The notes under the pieces were generated by a model, which ran no database searches, was not told the origin of the DNA, and worked only from the letters and a program-made list of their open reading frames with translations. 64,000 nucleotides of DNA from NCBI GenBank assembly GCA_024402115.1, contig JAKSJQ010000008.1, forward strand, positions 7,706 through 71,705, read 5' to 3'. This stretch comes from Bacteroidales bacterium. Its GTDB lineage: Bacteria; Bacteroidota; Bacteroidia; Bacteroidales; UBA932. Positions within the stretch are counted from its first letter, which is position 1. Each line of letters starts with the position of its first letter. Both the position numbers and the translations under genes were made by a program. Of the stretch, positions 46,457-55,999 are shown piece after piece.

Positions 46457-46627
46457 CTTATTAGTTTTAGATATCATGCAGGCCGTCCCTTTCGGATTAC
46501 AAGTTAAAGATAGGAGTTTACGCAGGACAACAGGATAATATTTTGGACATTCTAGGACAAATATTGGAAACAAGGCGTGCAGCTTGAATTTTTATTGCTA
46601 ATATTGAACATTAAAGTTCAAGGCAGA
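46457..46627. promoter_or_regulatory. Divergent control region between GH43 copy 3 and regulator 2
   Basis: 171 bp with no gene. No full TAnnTTTG box on either strand. The heptamer AGGACAA occurs twice, at 46524-46530 and 46554-46560, 30 bp or about three helical turns apart, each near an ATATT motif. This is a candidate operator for the AraC-type domain of the regulator. Confidence 0.35.
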
Positions 46628-49600
46628 ATGAAAAGGGCACTGACCATAATAATATCGTTTCTGATATCATGTCCCTGGGCCGACTGTATGGAAAGGCACA
46701 ACTTCCATGTTGCATACTCCGGATCCCAGGGCCTGTATGACACAAACATCTCCAACTGTTGCCAGGACAGGTATGGCAGGTTGTGGGTCGCTTCCAGTGA
46801 AGGTGTTTACATCTATACGGGAAACAAGTTCACGGCCTTCAGCGACCCCGACTATACCGTCCGCTGTTCGAAGATGACAGACAAGGTGGCATTGGACGGC
46901 GACGGCTGCATATGGGTCATGACGAACAGAGGCATTGGATATTTCGATCCGGACAGCAGCGTATTCACGACCATAGATGCCGACATACACGGACGTGTAT
47001 GGGACATCGCATTTGACTCCGACGATGGCACATGGATGGCTGTCGGAACCAGGATACTGCGTTACGACAAGAGGACAGGAACCTTGCGCACCATACTCAC
47101 GAAGACCTCGGATGTGACTGACCTGTGCATGAACGGGAACTATCTTTATTTCACGGACTCGGACGGCGGAATACTTTCATACTCCATCAAGTCAGGTATC
47201 ACCGAGCCGGTGAAATCTCAATTTACGGACAAGGCCGGCAGGAAGATCCGCTACGAAGGCCTCGCATTCATTGACGGCACCCATATCCTCACATCCACCA
47301 GTAATGGAAAGGTCATCGTTGCAGACCTGGAGAACGGGACTGAGCGCACCATCATCGATTACACTGCCGAAGACGTCATTCCTCACGTACTCACCGTCAT
47401 GGTACGTGGAAAGGAATACTGGATAGGAACCCAGACCGGTGCGTTCATATACGATTCGCAGACTGGCAGGACTGAAAAGCAGATATACGGAGAAGGAGGC
47501 AAGTGGTCACTTGTCGGTCAATACGTGAAGGACTTCTTCACCGACAGGGACGGAAACGTATGGGCATCGACGCTCACCGGACTGAAGGGATGGATCAACT
47601 ACGGCAGCTGCTTCGAGAGATATGTACCTGACGGGACAGACCTATCCCCTTTCGGAACGTCTATCAGTGCGGCCATCGAAGGCCCTGACGGCAACATCTG
47701 GTTCGGCAGTGATGAAGGAAAGGTATTCTGCTTCAACCCCGAGTCAAAGACCTTCCATGATTATACAGACATGATTGACATCCCGGACTTCTCCGCGATA
47801 GATGACCTCAAGTTCAAGGACAATCTGCTCTGCATCATCGCATACGGCTATGGCCTCACCGTATTTGACATCACTGCAGGAAAGATTGTCAAGCATATCT
47901 CAAGCTCGATATTCAAGAATATCCTTCCTATCAAAGGATATGACTTCAAGGCATACATCGGAAGTTCCGACGGTCTTTACCTGCTGGACGGTCTCAACTC
48001 GACTCCAGTCAGGCTTGAAGGTGTCTCCCACACCATGATCACCGACGTGTCGGAGGCATCCGGTGACAAGTGCTGGGTGGGCACATACGGAGCAGGATTC
48101 GGCCTCATCGACACCAAGACCAACGTCTACACATCATACGACACCAGGTCAAATCCTTCATTCATCAAGACTGACTACATCACATCGATCAAGGTGTGCA
48201 ATGACGGTACTGTATGGATGGCAACTGACGGAGAAGGCCTCGGGCGCCTGTATCTCGAAGGAGACAAGGTTACCGATATAAGATATTTCGGCGTCGACGA
48301 CGGTCTGCCATACAACAACGTGAGGGCGCTCGCCTTCAGCGGTTCTGACATCTGGGCTTCGACCCCATACGGTCTCTGCCAGATTTCCAGGAAGGATATC
48401 CGGACCATTGGTGTCTATCTCCAGTCCGACGTCGTTGTCGGAAGCCACTTCAACGAAAAGACAGGATTGCTCGCCTCGGACGGAATGATGTATTTCGGAA
48501 CATCCCAGGGTATTGTGGCGTTCGACCCCGTAAAGATGCCTGACATCTTCTCCGGACGAGGGGTGATCATCAACAACGTAACTACCGGTGGTCTCGAGAA
48601 GAGGAAGACAACCACGGAACAGGGCAAATCCGTCATCGCCTCCAAGAAACTCAAGGTAAAGCAGAAAGACGCACCTGTGGTGGCGTTCTCATTTGCGACC
48701 ATGCTTTACGGCAATCCGAATCTCACCGAATACAAATGCACCCTCAAGGGACGTAACTTCGAGAATGTCGCGACGACGACGGAAAATCCGATCTCCTACC
48801 TCGGACTTGCCCCTGGCAGATATGATTTCACAGTGGAAGTCAACGAAGGCACGGACCGCGTCCATTCCGATACCAAGTCGATCACCATTTTCGCACCATG
48901 GTACAATTCCATCGTTGCAAAACTCTTGTACGCCATCCTCTTCTTTGCCCTTATCGGAATCGTGACATCCGCAATCATACACAAGGAGAACAGGTCCTTC
49001 ATAAACCAGGCTAAGATGGAAGACGACCTGCGTCAGAAGAAGATCATGCAGGAGAAAATCGACTTCATGACAAACATCACACATGAGATAAGGACCCCGG
49101 TCTCTGTCATATCGATTCTCGTTGAAAAGATGTTCGGCAAGGACGAGAATATCTCTGATGAGGCATCAGCACTTAAAATGAATGTCGGCAGAATCGTGAA
49201 CCTCTGCAACGAACTCCTCGACCTCCGAAAGATTCAGAACGGAGAGATGCCCCTCAACATGAAGACAGAAGACCTCCGCCAGATTCTGATCACGATGTGC
49301 GCTCCATACGAGACGGTGGCCAAGGAAAAGGGCATCAATATGGTGCTTACCATTCCTGAAAGCAGCGTATTGGTCAACTGTGACAAGGAATCAGTGGACA
49401 TCATACTCAGCAATCTGCTCTCAAATGCCATGAAATACTGTTCATCGAGGATAGAGGTGAGCCTCGAAAGCATCAGGGGGAAAGCTTCAATCAGGGTCAG
49501 CAGTGACGGAAAGAAGATTCCGGAAAAGGAACATGAACGTATTTTCGACGCCTTCTTCCAGAGCAGGCATATCGAGAGCAAGGGATCCGGTATAGGGCTC

Positions 49601-50572
49601 ACTTTTTCACGCGCCCTTGCCCAGAAGAACGGCGGCCACCTGTTCGTCGACGGCAATGTTCAGGACATGAACTCATTCGTCGCTGAATTCCCTCTTCTGT
49701 CCGAGGCCCCATCCTCACCGAAAATCCAGAAACAAGAGGCCAGCACCGAACTCCACGAGCGTGAAACACACTCAGGCAAGGAATCGGAACCGTCATGCAT
49801 ACTCGTAGTCGAAGACAACGAATATCTCAGGAAGATAATAGCTGAGGAACTTTCGAAAACCATGTCGGTCATCACCGCATGCAACGGAATTGAGGCCATC
49901 AGACTCATTGAAGAGAACAATGTCGAGCTCGTCATCAGTGACATCATGATGCCGGAAATGGACGGCTGCGAGCTCTGCAACAAGATAAAGAGCAGCGTAT
50001 CATACAGCCACATCAGCGTAATCCTCCTCACAGCGGCGGTAGGAATCGAGACACAGATGAGATCGCTCAAGTCAGGTGCGGACTGCTATCTTGAGAAGCC
50101 GTTCAACATGGATGTATTGAAGACTGCAATCGAGAACATCCACATAAACCGGAAGATTCACAACAACCAGTTCATGGTATCTCCACTCTCGAAGATAGAG
50201 GTGGCCGTATCCGGAAACACGGAGCAGGATCTCATGAACCGCCTCCACGACGTGGTGATCGAGCATATCGGTGACACTGAGATGACCACGACCGAGCTTG
50301 CCAACCTCGTCAACATACCGAGAAAGGTGCTCATCCAGAAGCTCAAGGTCAACACCGGCCTGAGCATCAGTGAATACGTAAGACTGTGCCGTCTCAAGAG
50401 GGCGGCAGAGCTTCTCGCAGAGAACAAGTACATGGTCAAGGAAGTCGCATATTATGTGGGCTACACCTCTTCGTCATATTTTGCAAAGCATTTCACCGCC
50501 CAGTTCGGAATATCGCCAAGCGAATTCGTCCAGCAGGTGAGCTCCGAAGGGGATACAGACAGGAAAGCGTAG
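46628..50572 (+). CDS. Hybrid two-component system regulator (HTCS) of PUL 2
   Basis: 1314 aa from the ATG at 46628 (MKRALTIIISFLISCPWADC); an in-frame ATG at 46577 is rejected because the signal peptide starts later. Propeller repeats (DRYGRLWVASSEGVYIYTG, GCIWVMTNRGIGYFD, GTVWMATDGEGLGRLY), Y_Y_Y domain (about 670-750), membrane helix near 758-784, HisKA with H819 (ITHEIRTPVSVI), HATPase (NLLSNAMKY), receiver with D1105 (SDIMMPEMDG) and AraC-type HTH at the end (VKEVAYYVGYTSSSYFAKHF). It should sense a periplasmic oligosaccharide and switch on PUL 2. The domain order matches the regulator at 17913, but the sensor is only distantly similar, pointing to a different ligand. Confidence 0.95.
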   Translation: MKRALTIIISFLISCPWADCMERHNFHVAYSGSQGLYDTNISNCCQDRYGRLWVASSEGVYIYTGNKFTAFSDPDYTVRCSKMTDKVALDGDGCIWVMTNRGIGYFDPDSSVFTTIDADIHGRVWDIAFDSDDGTWMAVGTRILRYDKRTGTLRTILTKTSDVTDLCMNGNYLYFTDSDGGILSYSIKSGITEPVKSQFTDKAGRKIRYEGLAFIDGTHILTSTSNGKVIVADLENGTERTIIDYTAEDVIPHVLTVMVRGKEYWIGTQTGAFIYDSQTGRTEKQIYGEGGKWSLVGQYVKDFFTDRDGNVWASTLTGLKGWINYGSCFERYVPDGTDLSPFGTSISAAIEGPDGNIWFGSDEGKVFCFNPESKTFHDYTDMIDIPDFSAIDDLKFKDNLLCIIAYGYGLTVFDITAGKIVKHISSSIFKNILPIKGYDFKAYIGSSDGLYLLDGLNSTPVRLEGVSHTMITDVSEASGDKCWVGTYGAGFGLIDTKTNVYTSYDTRSNPSFIKTDYITSIKVCNDGTVWMATDGEGLGRLYLEGDKVTDIRYFGVDDGLPYNNVRALAFSGSDIWASTPYGLCQISRKDIRTIGVYLQSDVVVGSHFNEKTGLLASDGMMYFGTSQGIVAFDPVKMPDIFSGRGVIINNVTTGGLEKRKTTTEQGKSVIASKKLKVKQKDAPVVAFSFATMLYGNPNLTEYKCTLKGRNFENVATTTENPISYLGLAPGRYDFTVEVNEGTDRVHSDTKSITIFAPWYNSIVAKLLYAILFFALIGIVTSAIIHKENRSFINQAKMEDDLRQKKIMQEKIDFMTNITHEIRTPVSVISILVEKMFGKDENISDEASALKMNVGRIVNLCNELLDLRKIQNGEMPLNMKTEDLRQILITMCAPYETVAKEKGINMVLTIPESSVLVNCDKESVDIILSNLLSNAMKYCSSRIEVSLESIRGKASIRVSSDGKKIPEKEHERIFDAFFQSRHIESKGSGIGLTFSRALAQKNGGHLFVDGNVQDMNSFVAEFPLLSEAPSSPKIQKQEASTELHERETHSGKESEPSCILVVEDNEYLRKIIAEELSKTMSVITACNGIEAIRLIEENNVELVISDIMMPEMDGCELCNKIKSSVSYSHISVILLTAAVGIETQMRSLKSGADCYLEKPFNMDVLKTAIENIHINRKIHNNQFMVSPLSKIEVAVSGNTEQDLMNRLHDVVIEHIGDTEMTTTELANLVNIPRKVLIQKLKVNTGLSISEYVRLCRLKRAAELLAENKYMVKEVAYYVGYTSSSYFAKHFTAQFGISPSEFVQQVSSEGDTDRKA

Positions 50573-50646
50573 TCAGGACAGCGGACATATCAGGGAAAAT
50601 TGACAAAAAAACGTATATTAGCGGAAGAATCTAACCTCAGGATGAA

Positions 50647-51267
50647 ATGAAAAAGATACTCACCGCCCTTATCATTGCGTTGAGCGCATTGGCTCCAAGC
50701 ATCGACGCAGATGCACAGAATGCCGGCAAGTCAGTCGAAGAAATCATCATGGCACGCCGAAGCATACGCAAGTACACTGACCAGCGTATTGACCGCAAGG
50801 TGCTCGACAAAATCATGGAACTGGGAATCAACGCGCCCAACGGACAGAACCGACAGGCATACGAGGTGCGCGTAGTAGACGACCCGACGCTCGTGAAACA
50901 GATTTCCGATGCTGCGGTCAGCAATAACCCGAACATGGCAAAGCGCCCAGGATTCAGGAATATCTTCGTGAACGCGCCATGCGTTGTGTTCATCGCTGCC
51001 GACAACAGCTACGACATGGCACAGGTGGACTGCGGCCTCCTTGCAGAGAACATCATGCTCGCCGCATGGGCGGAAGGCATCGGTTCATGCTGTCTCGGCG
51101 GTCCTGTCCGCACAATCAAGAACGAACCTGCATGCAAGCCTTACCTCGACAAGCTCGGCTTCAGCGAGGGGTATGACCTGCTTATCTGCGTCGGCCTGGG
51201 TTATGCTGACGAAGCTCCTGCCGCAAAGCCGAGAAAGGCTGAGAAGGTCAGGTTCGTAAAGTGGTAA
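50647..51267 (+). CDS. Exported nitroreductase-family flavoprotein
   Basis: 206 aa. Nitroreductase fold with FMN-contact motifs RRSIRKYTD, NAPNGQNRQAYEV and GIGSCCLGGPV. An N-terminal signal peptide (MKKILTALIIALSALAPSIDADA) suggests export, which is less usual for this mostly cytosolic family but known in Bacteroidetes. The substrate is unknown. It starts the run with GH43-like, GH3 and epimerase genes, 26 bp ahead of the next start. Whether it belongs to glycan use or is a passenger is unclear. Confidence 0.8.
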   Translation: MKKILTALIIALSALAPSIDADAQNAGKSVEEIIMARRSIRKYTDQRIDRKVLDKIMELGINAPNGQNRQAYEVRVVDDPTLVKQISDAAVSNNPNMAKRPGFRNIFVNAPCVVFIAADNSYDMAQVDCGLLAENIMLAAWAEGIGSCCLGGPVRTIKNEPACKPYLDKLGFSEGYDLLICVGLGYADEAPAAKPRKAEKVRFVKW

Positions 51268-51293
51268 TCAACCAAATTTAACTTATATTGACA

Positions 51294-52469
51294 ATGAAAC
51301 TCACCAGAATTTCACTCATGGCCTTCGCTGTCGCCGTATTGGCAGGCTGCGCAGGCAACCAGACTCCTGCCGCTGACGATTGCTGCTGCTGCGAGGAGTG
51401 TCAGAAAAAGGTCGTAGAACCAGGCGAGCAGGCTCCGCTTGCTGACGTTGGTCAGAGAAACTTCGGCGGCACCCACACCACCGACACAACCGGCCGTGCA
51501 GAGATGCTCCGCAGGAGAAGAGCTGAGCAGAACACCATCAGGACCGTCCATTTCAACGATCTCTCAATGTCTGACCCTTACATCTTCGCAGACCAGGAGA
51601 CCAAGACCTACTACCTCACCTCATCAGGCGGACGCATGTGGAAGTCAAAGGACCTCGTGATGTGGGAAGGTCCATACAACATCATCAACATCGAGGGTTC
51701 ATGGCTTGAGAGGGCTGGTTTCGCAGCTGCAGCCGAGATCCACAAGATCGGTGACTACTATTACTACGCAGGTACCTGGAGCGACCACAGCGACCTCATC
51801 CAGCAGGTTCCACGCCGCTACAACGTCCCTCACAACCAGACAGTGCTCCTCCGCTCGAAGAATGTTGAAGGTCCTTACGAGCTCTTCGACGAGAACCCTG
51901 ACCACAACTACCAGCCACGTGAGGACGACTGTATCGACGGTACACTCTACCAGGAGGACGGCAAGATATATATGGTATACGTACACGAGTGGACACAGCT
52001 CATCGACGGTACCATGGAGTACGTAGAGCTCTCTTCTGACCTCAAGAAGACCATCTCGAAGCCTGTCTGCATGTTCCGCGCATCTGAGAACCCTTCATGC
52101 GGTGAGATGAACTCTCTCGGCGAGGCTACATTTGGTCTCAAGATGCCAGGTTGGGTTACCGACGGTCCTCAGATGTTCCGCACAGAGACCGGCAAGCTCG
52201 GTATGCTCTGGGCTACCTGGGGCAAGGAGCGCTACTTCCAGGCAGTATGCTACTCTGAGTCAGGCACCATCGCCGGCCCATGGGTGCAGGAGCCTAAGCC
52301 TTTCCTCGCAAACAACTCAGGTCACGTAATGCTCTTCACCACCTTCGAGGGCAAGCTTCTCTACTCTGTACACCACTCAGAGGGAAATGGTCCTAGAAAG
52401 CCTCAGCTCTGGGAGGTTGACCTCTCAGGTGACAAGCTTGTACTCGGCAAGAGGTACGTCATCAAGTAA
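51294..52469 (+). CDS. GH43-like lipoprotein with an N-terminal cysteine cluster
   Basis: 391 aa from ATG 51294. Lipobox VLAGCAGN (C19), then a cluster C30-C33 plus C36 (DDCCCCEECQKK). The five-bladed propeller shows base Asp in SMSDPYIFADQ, AAAEIHKIGDYYYY, DCIDGTLYQEDGKIYMVY and WVTDGPQMFRTETGKLGML. In the last motif Asp stands where most GH43 enzymes have the acid Glu, as seen in some Bacteroidetes GH43 subfamilies. It is probably a side-chain arabinosidase or xylosidase at the cell surface. It is 5 bp ahead of the GH3 gene. Confidence 0.8.
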   Translation: MKLTRISLMAFAVAVLAGCAGNQTPAADDCCCCEECQKKVVEPGEQAPLADVGQRNFGGTHTTDTTGRAEMLRRRRAEQNTIRTVHFNDLSMSDPYIFADQETKTYYLTSSGGRMWKSKDLVMWEGPYNIINIEGSWLERAGFAAAAEIHKIGDYYYYAGTWSDHSDLIQQVPRRYNVPHNQTVLLRSKNVEGPYELFDENPDHNYQPREDDCIDGTLYQEDGKIYMVYVHEWTQLIDGTMEYVELSSDLKKTISKPVCMFRASENPSCGEMNSLGEATFGLKMPGWVTDGPQMFRTETGKLGMLWATWGKERYFQAVCYSESGTIAGPWVQEPKPFLANNSGHVMLFTTFEGKLLYSVHHSEGNGPRKPQLWEVDLSGDKLVLGKRYVIK

Positions 52470-52474
52470 TCCCT

Positions 52475-54775
52475 ATGAAGAGAATAACAATCATAGCAGC
52501 CTGCGCCCTTCTTTCGGCGCAGGCTTTCGCACAGATAGAGCCTTATCAGAATCCGGTCATACCTAGGGAGCAGAGGATCCAGGACCTTCTCCAGCGACTC
52601 ACCCTCGAGGAGAAGATCGGCCTGATGATGAACGGATCCAAGGGTGTCGAGAGACTCGGCATCCCAGACTATGACTGGTGGAACGAGGCACTCCACGGAG
52701 TGGCACGCGCCGGCCTCGCGACCGTATACCCTCAGGCCATCGGAATGGCGGCGACCTTCGATCCTGAGACCCACCTCCAGACCTTCACCTATGTGTCAGA
52801 CGAGGCACGTGCCAAGTACAACGACGCGCAGGCCAGGGGCAACCACGGCAGGTACTACGGACTCAGCTTCTGGACCCCTAACATCAACATCTTCCGTGAC
52901 CCGAGATGGGGCCGCGGCCAGGAGACCTACGGAGAGGATCCGTTCCTCACCTCGATGATGGGTGCGGCGACCGTACGCGGTCTGCAGGGCGACAATCCGG
53001 ACTACTACAAGACCCATGCATGTGCAAAGCACTTCGCGGTCCACAGCGGACCGGAGTGGAACAGGCACAGCTACAATGCGGTTGTGACCATGCGCGACCT
53101 CTGGGAGACCTACCTCCCTGCGTTCCAGACCCTCGCGGTCGACGCCGGCGTGCGTGAGTTCATGGGCGCATACAACAGCTACGAAGGCGATCCATGCTGC
53201 GGCAGCGAGATTCTCCTGAAGGAGATTCTCCGCGGCAAGTGGGACTATCAGGGCCTCGTCGTTTCGGACTGCGGTGCGATTAACGACTTCTATCTCCTCG
53301 GCCACCACGAGAAGTTCCCTGACGCTGCAAGCTCATCTGCGAACGCCGTCCTCACAGGTACCGACATCGAGTGCGGAAGCGCATACAGATCCCTCAGGGA
53401 GGCCATCGACAACGGCTACATCACCGAGGAGGACCTCGACGTTTCGATCCGCAGGATACTCCGCGGCTTCTTCGAGCTCGGAATCTTCGACCCTGCAGAG
53501 ATGGTTCCATGGAGCAGCATGCCATATTCGAACGTCGACTGCCAGGAGCACAAGGACCATGCGCTCAAGGTCGCACGCGAGTCTGTCGTCATGCTTAAGA
53601 ATGACGGCATCCTTCCTGTACGCCCTGAGAAGGTGAAGAAGATCGCCGTCATCGGCCCTAACGCCAACGACGAGAAGATGATGCTCGGAAACTACAACGG
53701 CATCCCATCGGAGACCGTCACCATACTCGAAGGTATCCAGAACGCCTACCCTGACGCAGAGGTCATCTACGAGAGAGGCTGCGACCTTGTCGAGGGCTTC
53801 GTATTCGTGGACCCAAGGGCCAAGAGAGGTCTCAACACCGAGATCTACATGGGCCTTTCAGAGGAGGAGCAGGCAGAGCTCAGAAAGAAGCAGCAGGCAG
53901 AGCTCGAGGCTGCCACCCCTATCCCTTCAGAGAACTACACCCCAGAGGCTCTCGCGGCTCTTGCTGCGCGCGCAGCCGAGGCTGACGTGATCTTCTTCGT
54001 GGGAGGTCTCTCACCGTTCATCGAAGGTGAGGAGATGAGGGTGAGCATCGAAGGATTCAAGGGCGGCGACCGCGAGGTAATCGAGCTTCCAAAGATCCAG
54101 GGCAAGGTACTCAAGGCTCTCCATGACACCGGCAAGCCGGTCGTATTCGTACTCTGCTCCGGCAGCGCAGTGGCACTCGAGCAGAACAAGGACGACTATG
54201 ACGCACTCATCTGCGCATGGTACGGCGGCCAGGCCGGCGGCACTGCAGTCGGTGACATCGTGAGCGGCAAGGTATCCCCTTCAGGAAAGCTCCCGATCAC
54301 CTTCTACAAGTCTACCGACCAGCTCCCTGACTTCCTTGACTACGACATGGACGGCAGGACCTACAGGTACATGACCGAGGAGCCTCTCTATCCGTTCGGA
54401 TTCGGACTCAGCTACGCAAGCTTCTCATACGGCAGGGCAAAGCTCTCGTCAAGGAGCATCAAGGCCGGCGACACCGTGACCGTCAAAGTAAGGGTGAAGA
54501 ACAGAAGCAAGGTCGACGCTGACGAGGTCGTTCAGGTATACGTAAAGCGTCTCAACGACGCCGAGGCACCTGTGAAATCCCTCAAGGCTTTCCAGAGAAT
54601 CCACCTCAAGGCCGGCGAGAGCAAGGTCGTGACCCTTGAGCTCCCTGCATCTTCGTTCGAGTACTATGACTCAGAGCTCGACGGCATGACCGTCAAGAGC
54701 GGCAGGTACAAGATTCTCTGCGGCTCGTCATCAAGTGACAGAGACCTCAAGGCCCGCAAGCTCAGAATTGGCTAA
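52475..54775 (+). CDS. GH3 beta-xylosidase/beta-glucosidase-type enzyme
   Basis: 766 aa, signal peptide MKRITIIAACALLSAQAFAQ. The GH3 N-domain has YDWWNEALHGVARAG and ATVYPQAIGMAATFD, a signature common in beta-xylosidases. Nucleophile D265 is in GLVVSDCGAIND. The C-domain carries the likely acid/base Glu near GGLSPFIEGEEMR, and a fibronectin-III-like domain ends the protein (PFGFGLSYASF, then about 680-760). It would release xylose (or glucose) from oligosaccharides in the periplasm. Followed by a mutarotase, which fits periplasmic sugar release. Confidence 0.92.
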   Translation: MKRITIIAACALLSAQAFAQIEPYQNPVIPREQRIQDLLQRLTLEEKIGLMMNGSKGVERLGIPDYDWWNEALHGVARAGLATVYPQAIGMAATFDPETHLQTFTYVSDEARAKYNDAQARGNHGRYYGLSFWTPNINIFRDPRWGRGQETYGEDPFLTSMMGAATVRGLQGDNPDYYKTHACAKHFAVHSGPEWNRHSYNAVVTMRDLWETYLPAFQTLAVDAGVREFMGAYNSYEGDPCCGSEILLKEILRGKWDYQGLVVSDCGAINDFYLLGHHEKFPDAASSSANAVLTGTDIECGSAYRSLREAIDNGYITEEDLDVSIRRILRGFFELGIFDPAEMVPWSSMPYSNVDCQEHKDHALKVARESVVMLKNDGILPVRPEKVKKIAVIGPNANDEKMMLGNYNGIPSETVTILEGIQNAYPDAEVIYERGCDLVEGFVFVDPRAKRGLNTEIYMGLSEEEQAELRKKQQAELEAATPIPSENYTPEALAALAARAAEADVIFFVGGLSPFIEGEEMRVSIEGFKGGDREVIELPKIQGKVLKALHDTGKPVVFVLCSGSAVALEQNKDDYDALICAWYGGQAGGTAVGDIVSGKVSPSGKLPITFYKSTDQLPDFLDYDMDGRTYRYMTEEPLYPFGFGLSYASFSYGRAKLSSRSIKAGDTVTVKVRVKNRSKVDADEVVQVYVKRLNDAEAPVKSLKAFQRIHLKAGESKVVTLELPASSFEYYDSELDGMTVKSGRYKILCGSSSSDRDLKARKLRIG

Positions 54776-54793
54776 ACTTAATAAAACCAGATA

Positions 54794-55927
54794 ATGAAGA
54801 CCACAAACATCCTCAGAAATGCAGTGATATGTGCGACAGCACTTCTCTGCGGAACATTCGCAAACGCCCAGACCAAGACGCCTGAGCTTCTCAAGGCTTC
54901 CGATTTCGAGACCGAGATCGACGGAAAGGCCGTTTCTCTCTACACCATCACCAACGGTACGATTACCGCTCAGATCACCAATTTCGGAGGCTATGTCGTA
55001 GGTCTCTTCACTCCTGACAAGGACGGAAACTACGACAACGTGGTCGGTCACAACGACAACATCCAGCAGTATCAGGGCTTCAGCAGGAACCCTGTGGGCT
55101 CGGCTCTCGGTCGCTATGCGAACCGCATCGCCAACGCCAAGTTCAGCATCGACGGCGTAGAGTACCAAGTGACCAAGAATAACGGTCAACACATACTCCA
55201 CGGCGGCACCAAGGGCTTCGGCAACATCGTATGGGACGTAGAGAAGGTTAAGAAGAACTCAGTCACCCTGAGCTGCCTCCTCGAGGACGGCCTCGACGGT
55301 TTCCCTGGAAACATCAAGACCTATCTCACCTTCTCGATCACCCGCGACAACGGTCTCTCGATCAGCTATAGTGCGACCACCGACAAGGCTACCGTATGCA
55401 GCCTCTCGCACCATATCTACTTCAACCTCGAGGGCTTCCACGGCGGTGACATCCTCGGCCATGTGCTCAGCATCGATTCTGACTGCATCACCGAGTCAGA
55501 CGCCACCCTCATCCCTACCGGAAAGTTCCTCCCTGTTGACGGCACCCTCTTCGACTTCCGCAAGCCAGTGAGAATCGGAGACCGTCAGTTCGCAATGCCT
55601 GCGGGAAGAGGTTTCGGCCCTGGCCAGCCTGCAGTCCAGATTCCAGACGGAATGGTACGCAGCTACGACCAGAACTTCTGCCTCAACCACAAGAAAGCCG
55701 GCAAGCTCGAGTGCGTTGCTACCCTCTACTCGCCTGCAACAGGTCGTCACATGGAGTTCATCAACAACCACCCAGGCATGCAGCTCTTCACCGGCAACCG
55801 CGCAGCCGTTGCGATGGAGTCTCAGATGTATCCGGACTCACCTAACCATCCTGAGTTCCCAAGCACTCTCCTCCGCCCTGGCAAGAAGTACCAGCACACT
55901 GTGATCTACAAGTTCTCAGTCAAGTAA
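54794..55927 (+). CDS. Aldose 1-epimerase (mutarotase), exported
   Basis: 377 aa with signal peptide ending at TFANAQ. GalM-family motifs: NPVGSALGRYANRIANA, GQHILHGGTKGFG, SLSHHIYFNLEG (likely catalytic His) and the late NNHPGMQLFTGNRAA. It interconverts alpha and beta anomers of sugars freed by GH3, GH43 or GH27 so that transporters and kinases can use them. Last gene of the nitroreductase, GH43-like, GH3, epimerase run. Confidence 0.92.
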   Translation: MKTTNILRNAVICATALLCGTFANAQTKTPELLKASDFETEIDGKAVSLYTITNGTITAQITNFGGYVVGLFTPDKDGNYDNVVGHNDNIQQYQGFSRNPVGSALGRYANRIANAKFSIDGVEYQVTKNNGQHILHGGTKGFGNIVWDVEKVKKNSVTLSCLLEDGLDGFPGNIKTYLTFSITRDNGLSISYSATTDKATVCSLSHHIYFNLEGFHGGDILGHVLSIDSDCITESDATLIPTGKFLPVDGTLFDFRKPVRIGDRQFAMPAGRGFGPGQPAVQIPDGMVRSYDQNFCLNHKKAGKLECVATLYSPATGRHMEFINNHPGMQLFTGNRAAVAMESQMYPDSPNHPEFPSTLLRPGKKYQHTVIYKFSVK

Positions 55928-55947
55928 TTGTTGGACTAGGATAACAC

Positions 55948-55988
55948 AAAACGGCCCCCTGCGCAATGCAGAGGGCCGTTTCTTTTAT
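55948..55988. terminator. Bidirectional terminator
   Basis: AAACGGCCC starting at 55948 pairs with GGGCCGTTT, with an inner CTGC/GCAG pair around a short loop. T-rich bases follow on both strands (TTTCTTTTAT on plus, TTTTGTGTT on minus). It sits between converging stops at 55927 and 56000. Confidence 0.85.
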
Positions 55989-55999
55989 CGTACTTTCTC

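Noticed and set aside
35365..46573. Longer N-termini for three minus-strand genes (starts at 36702, 43141 and 46573)
   Set aside because: They would place 14 to 39 non-signal residues ahead of clear signal peptides and overlap promoter or leader sequence.
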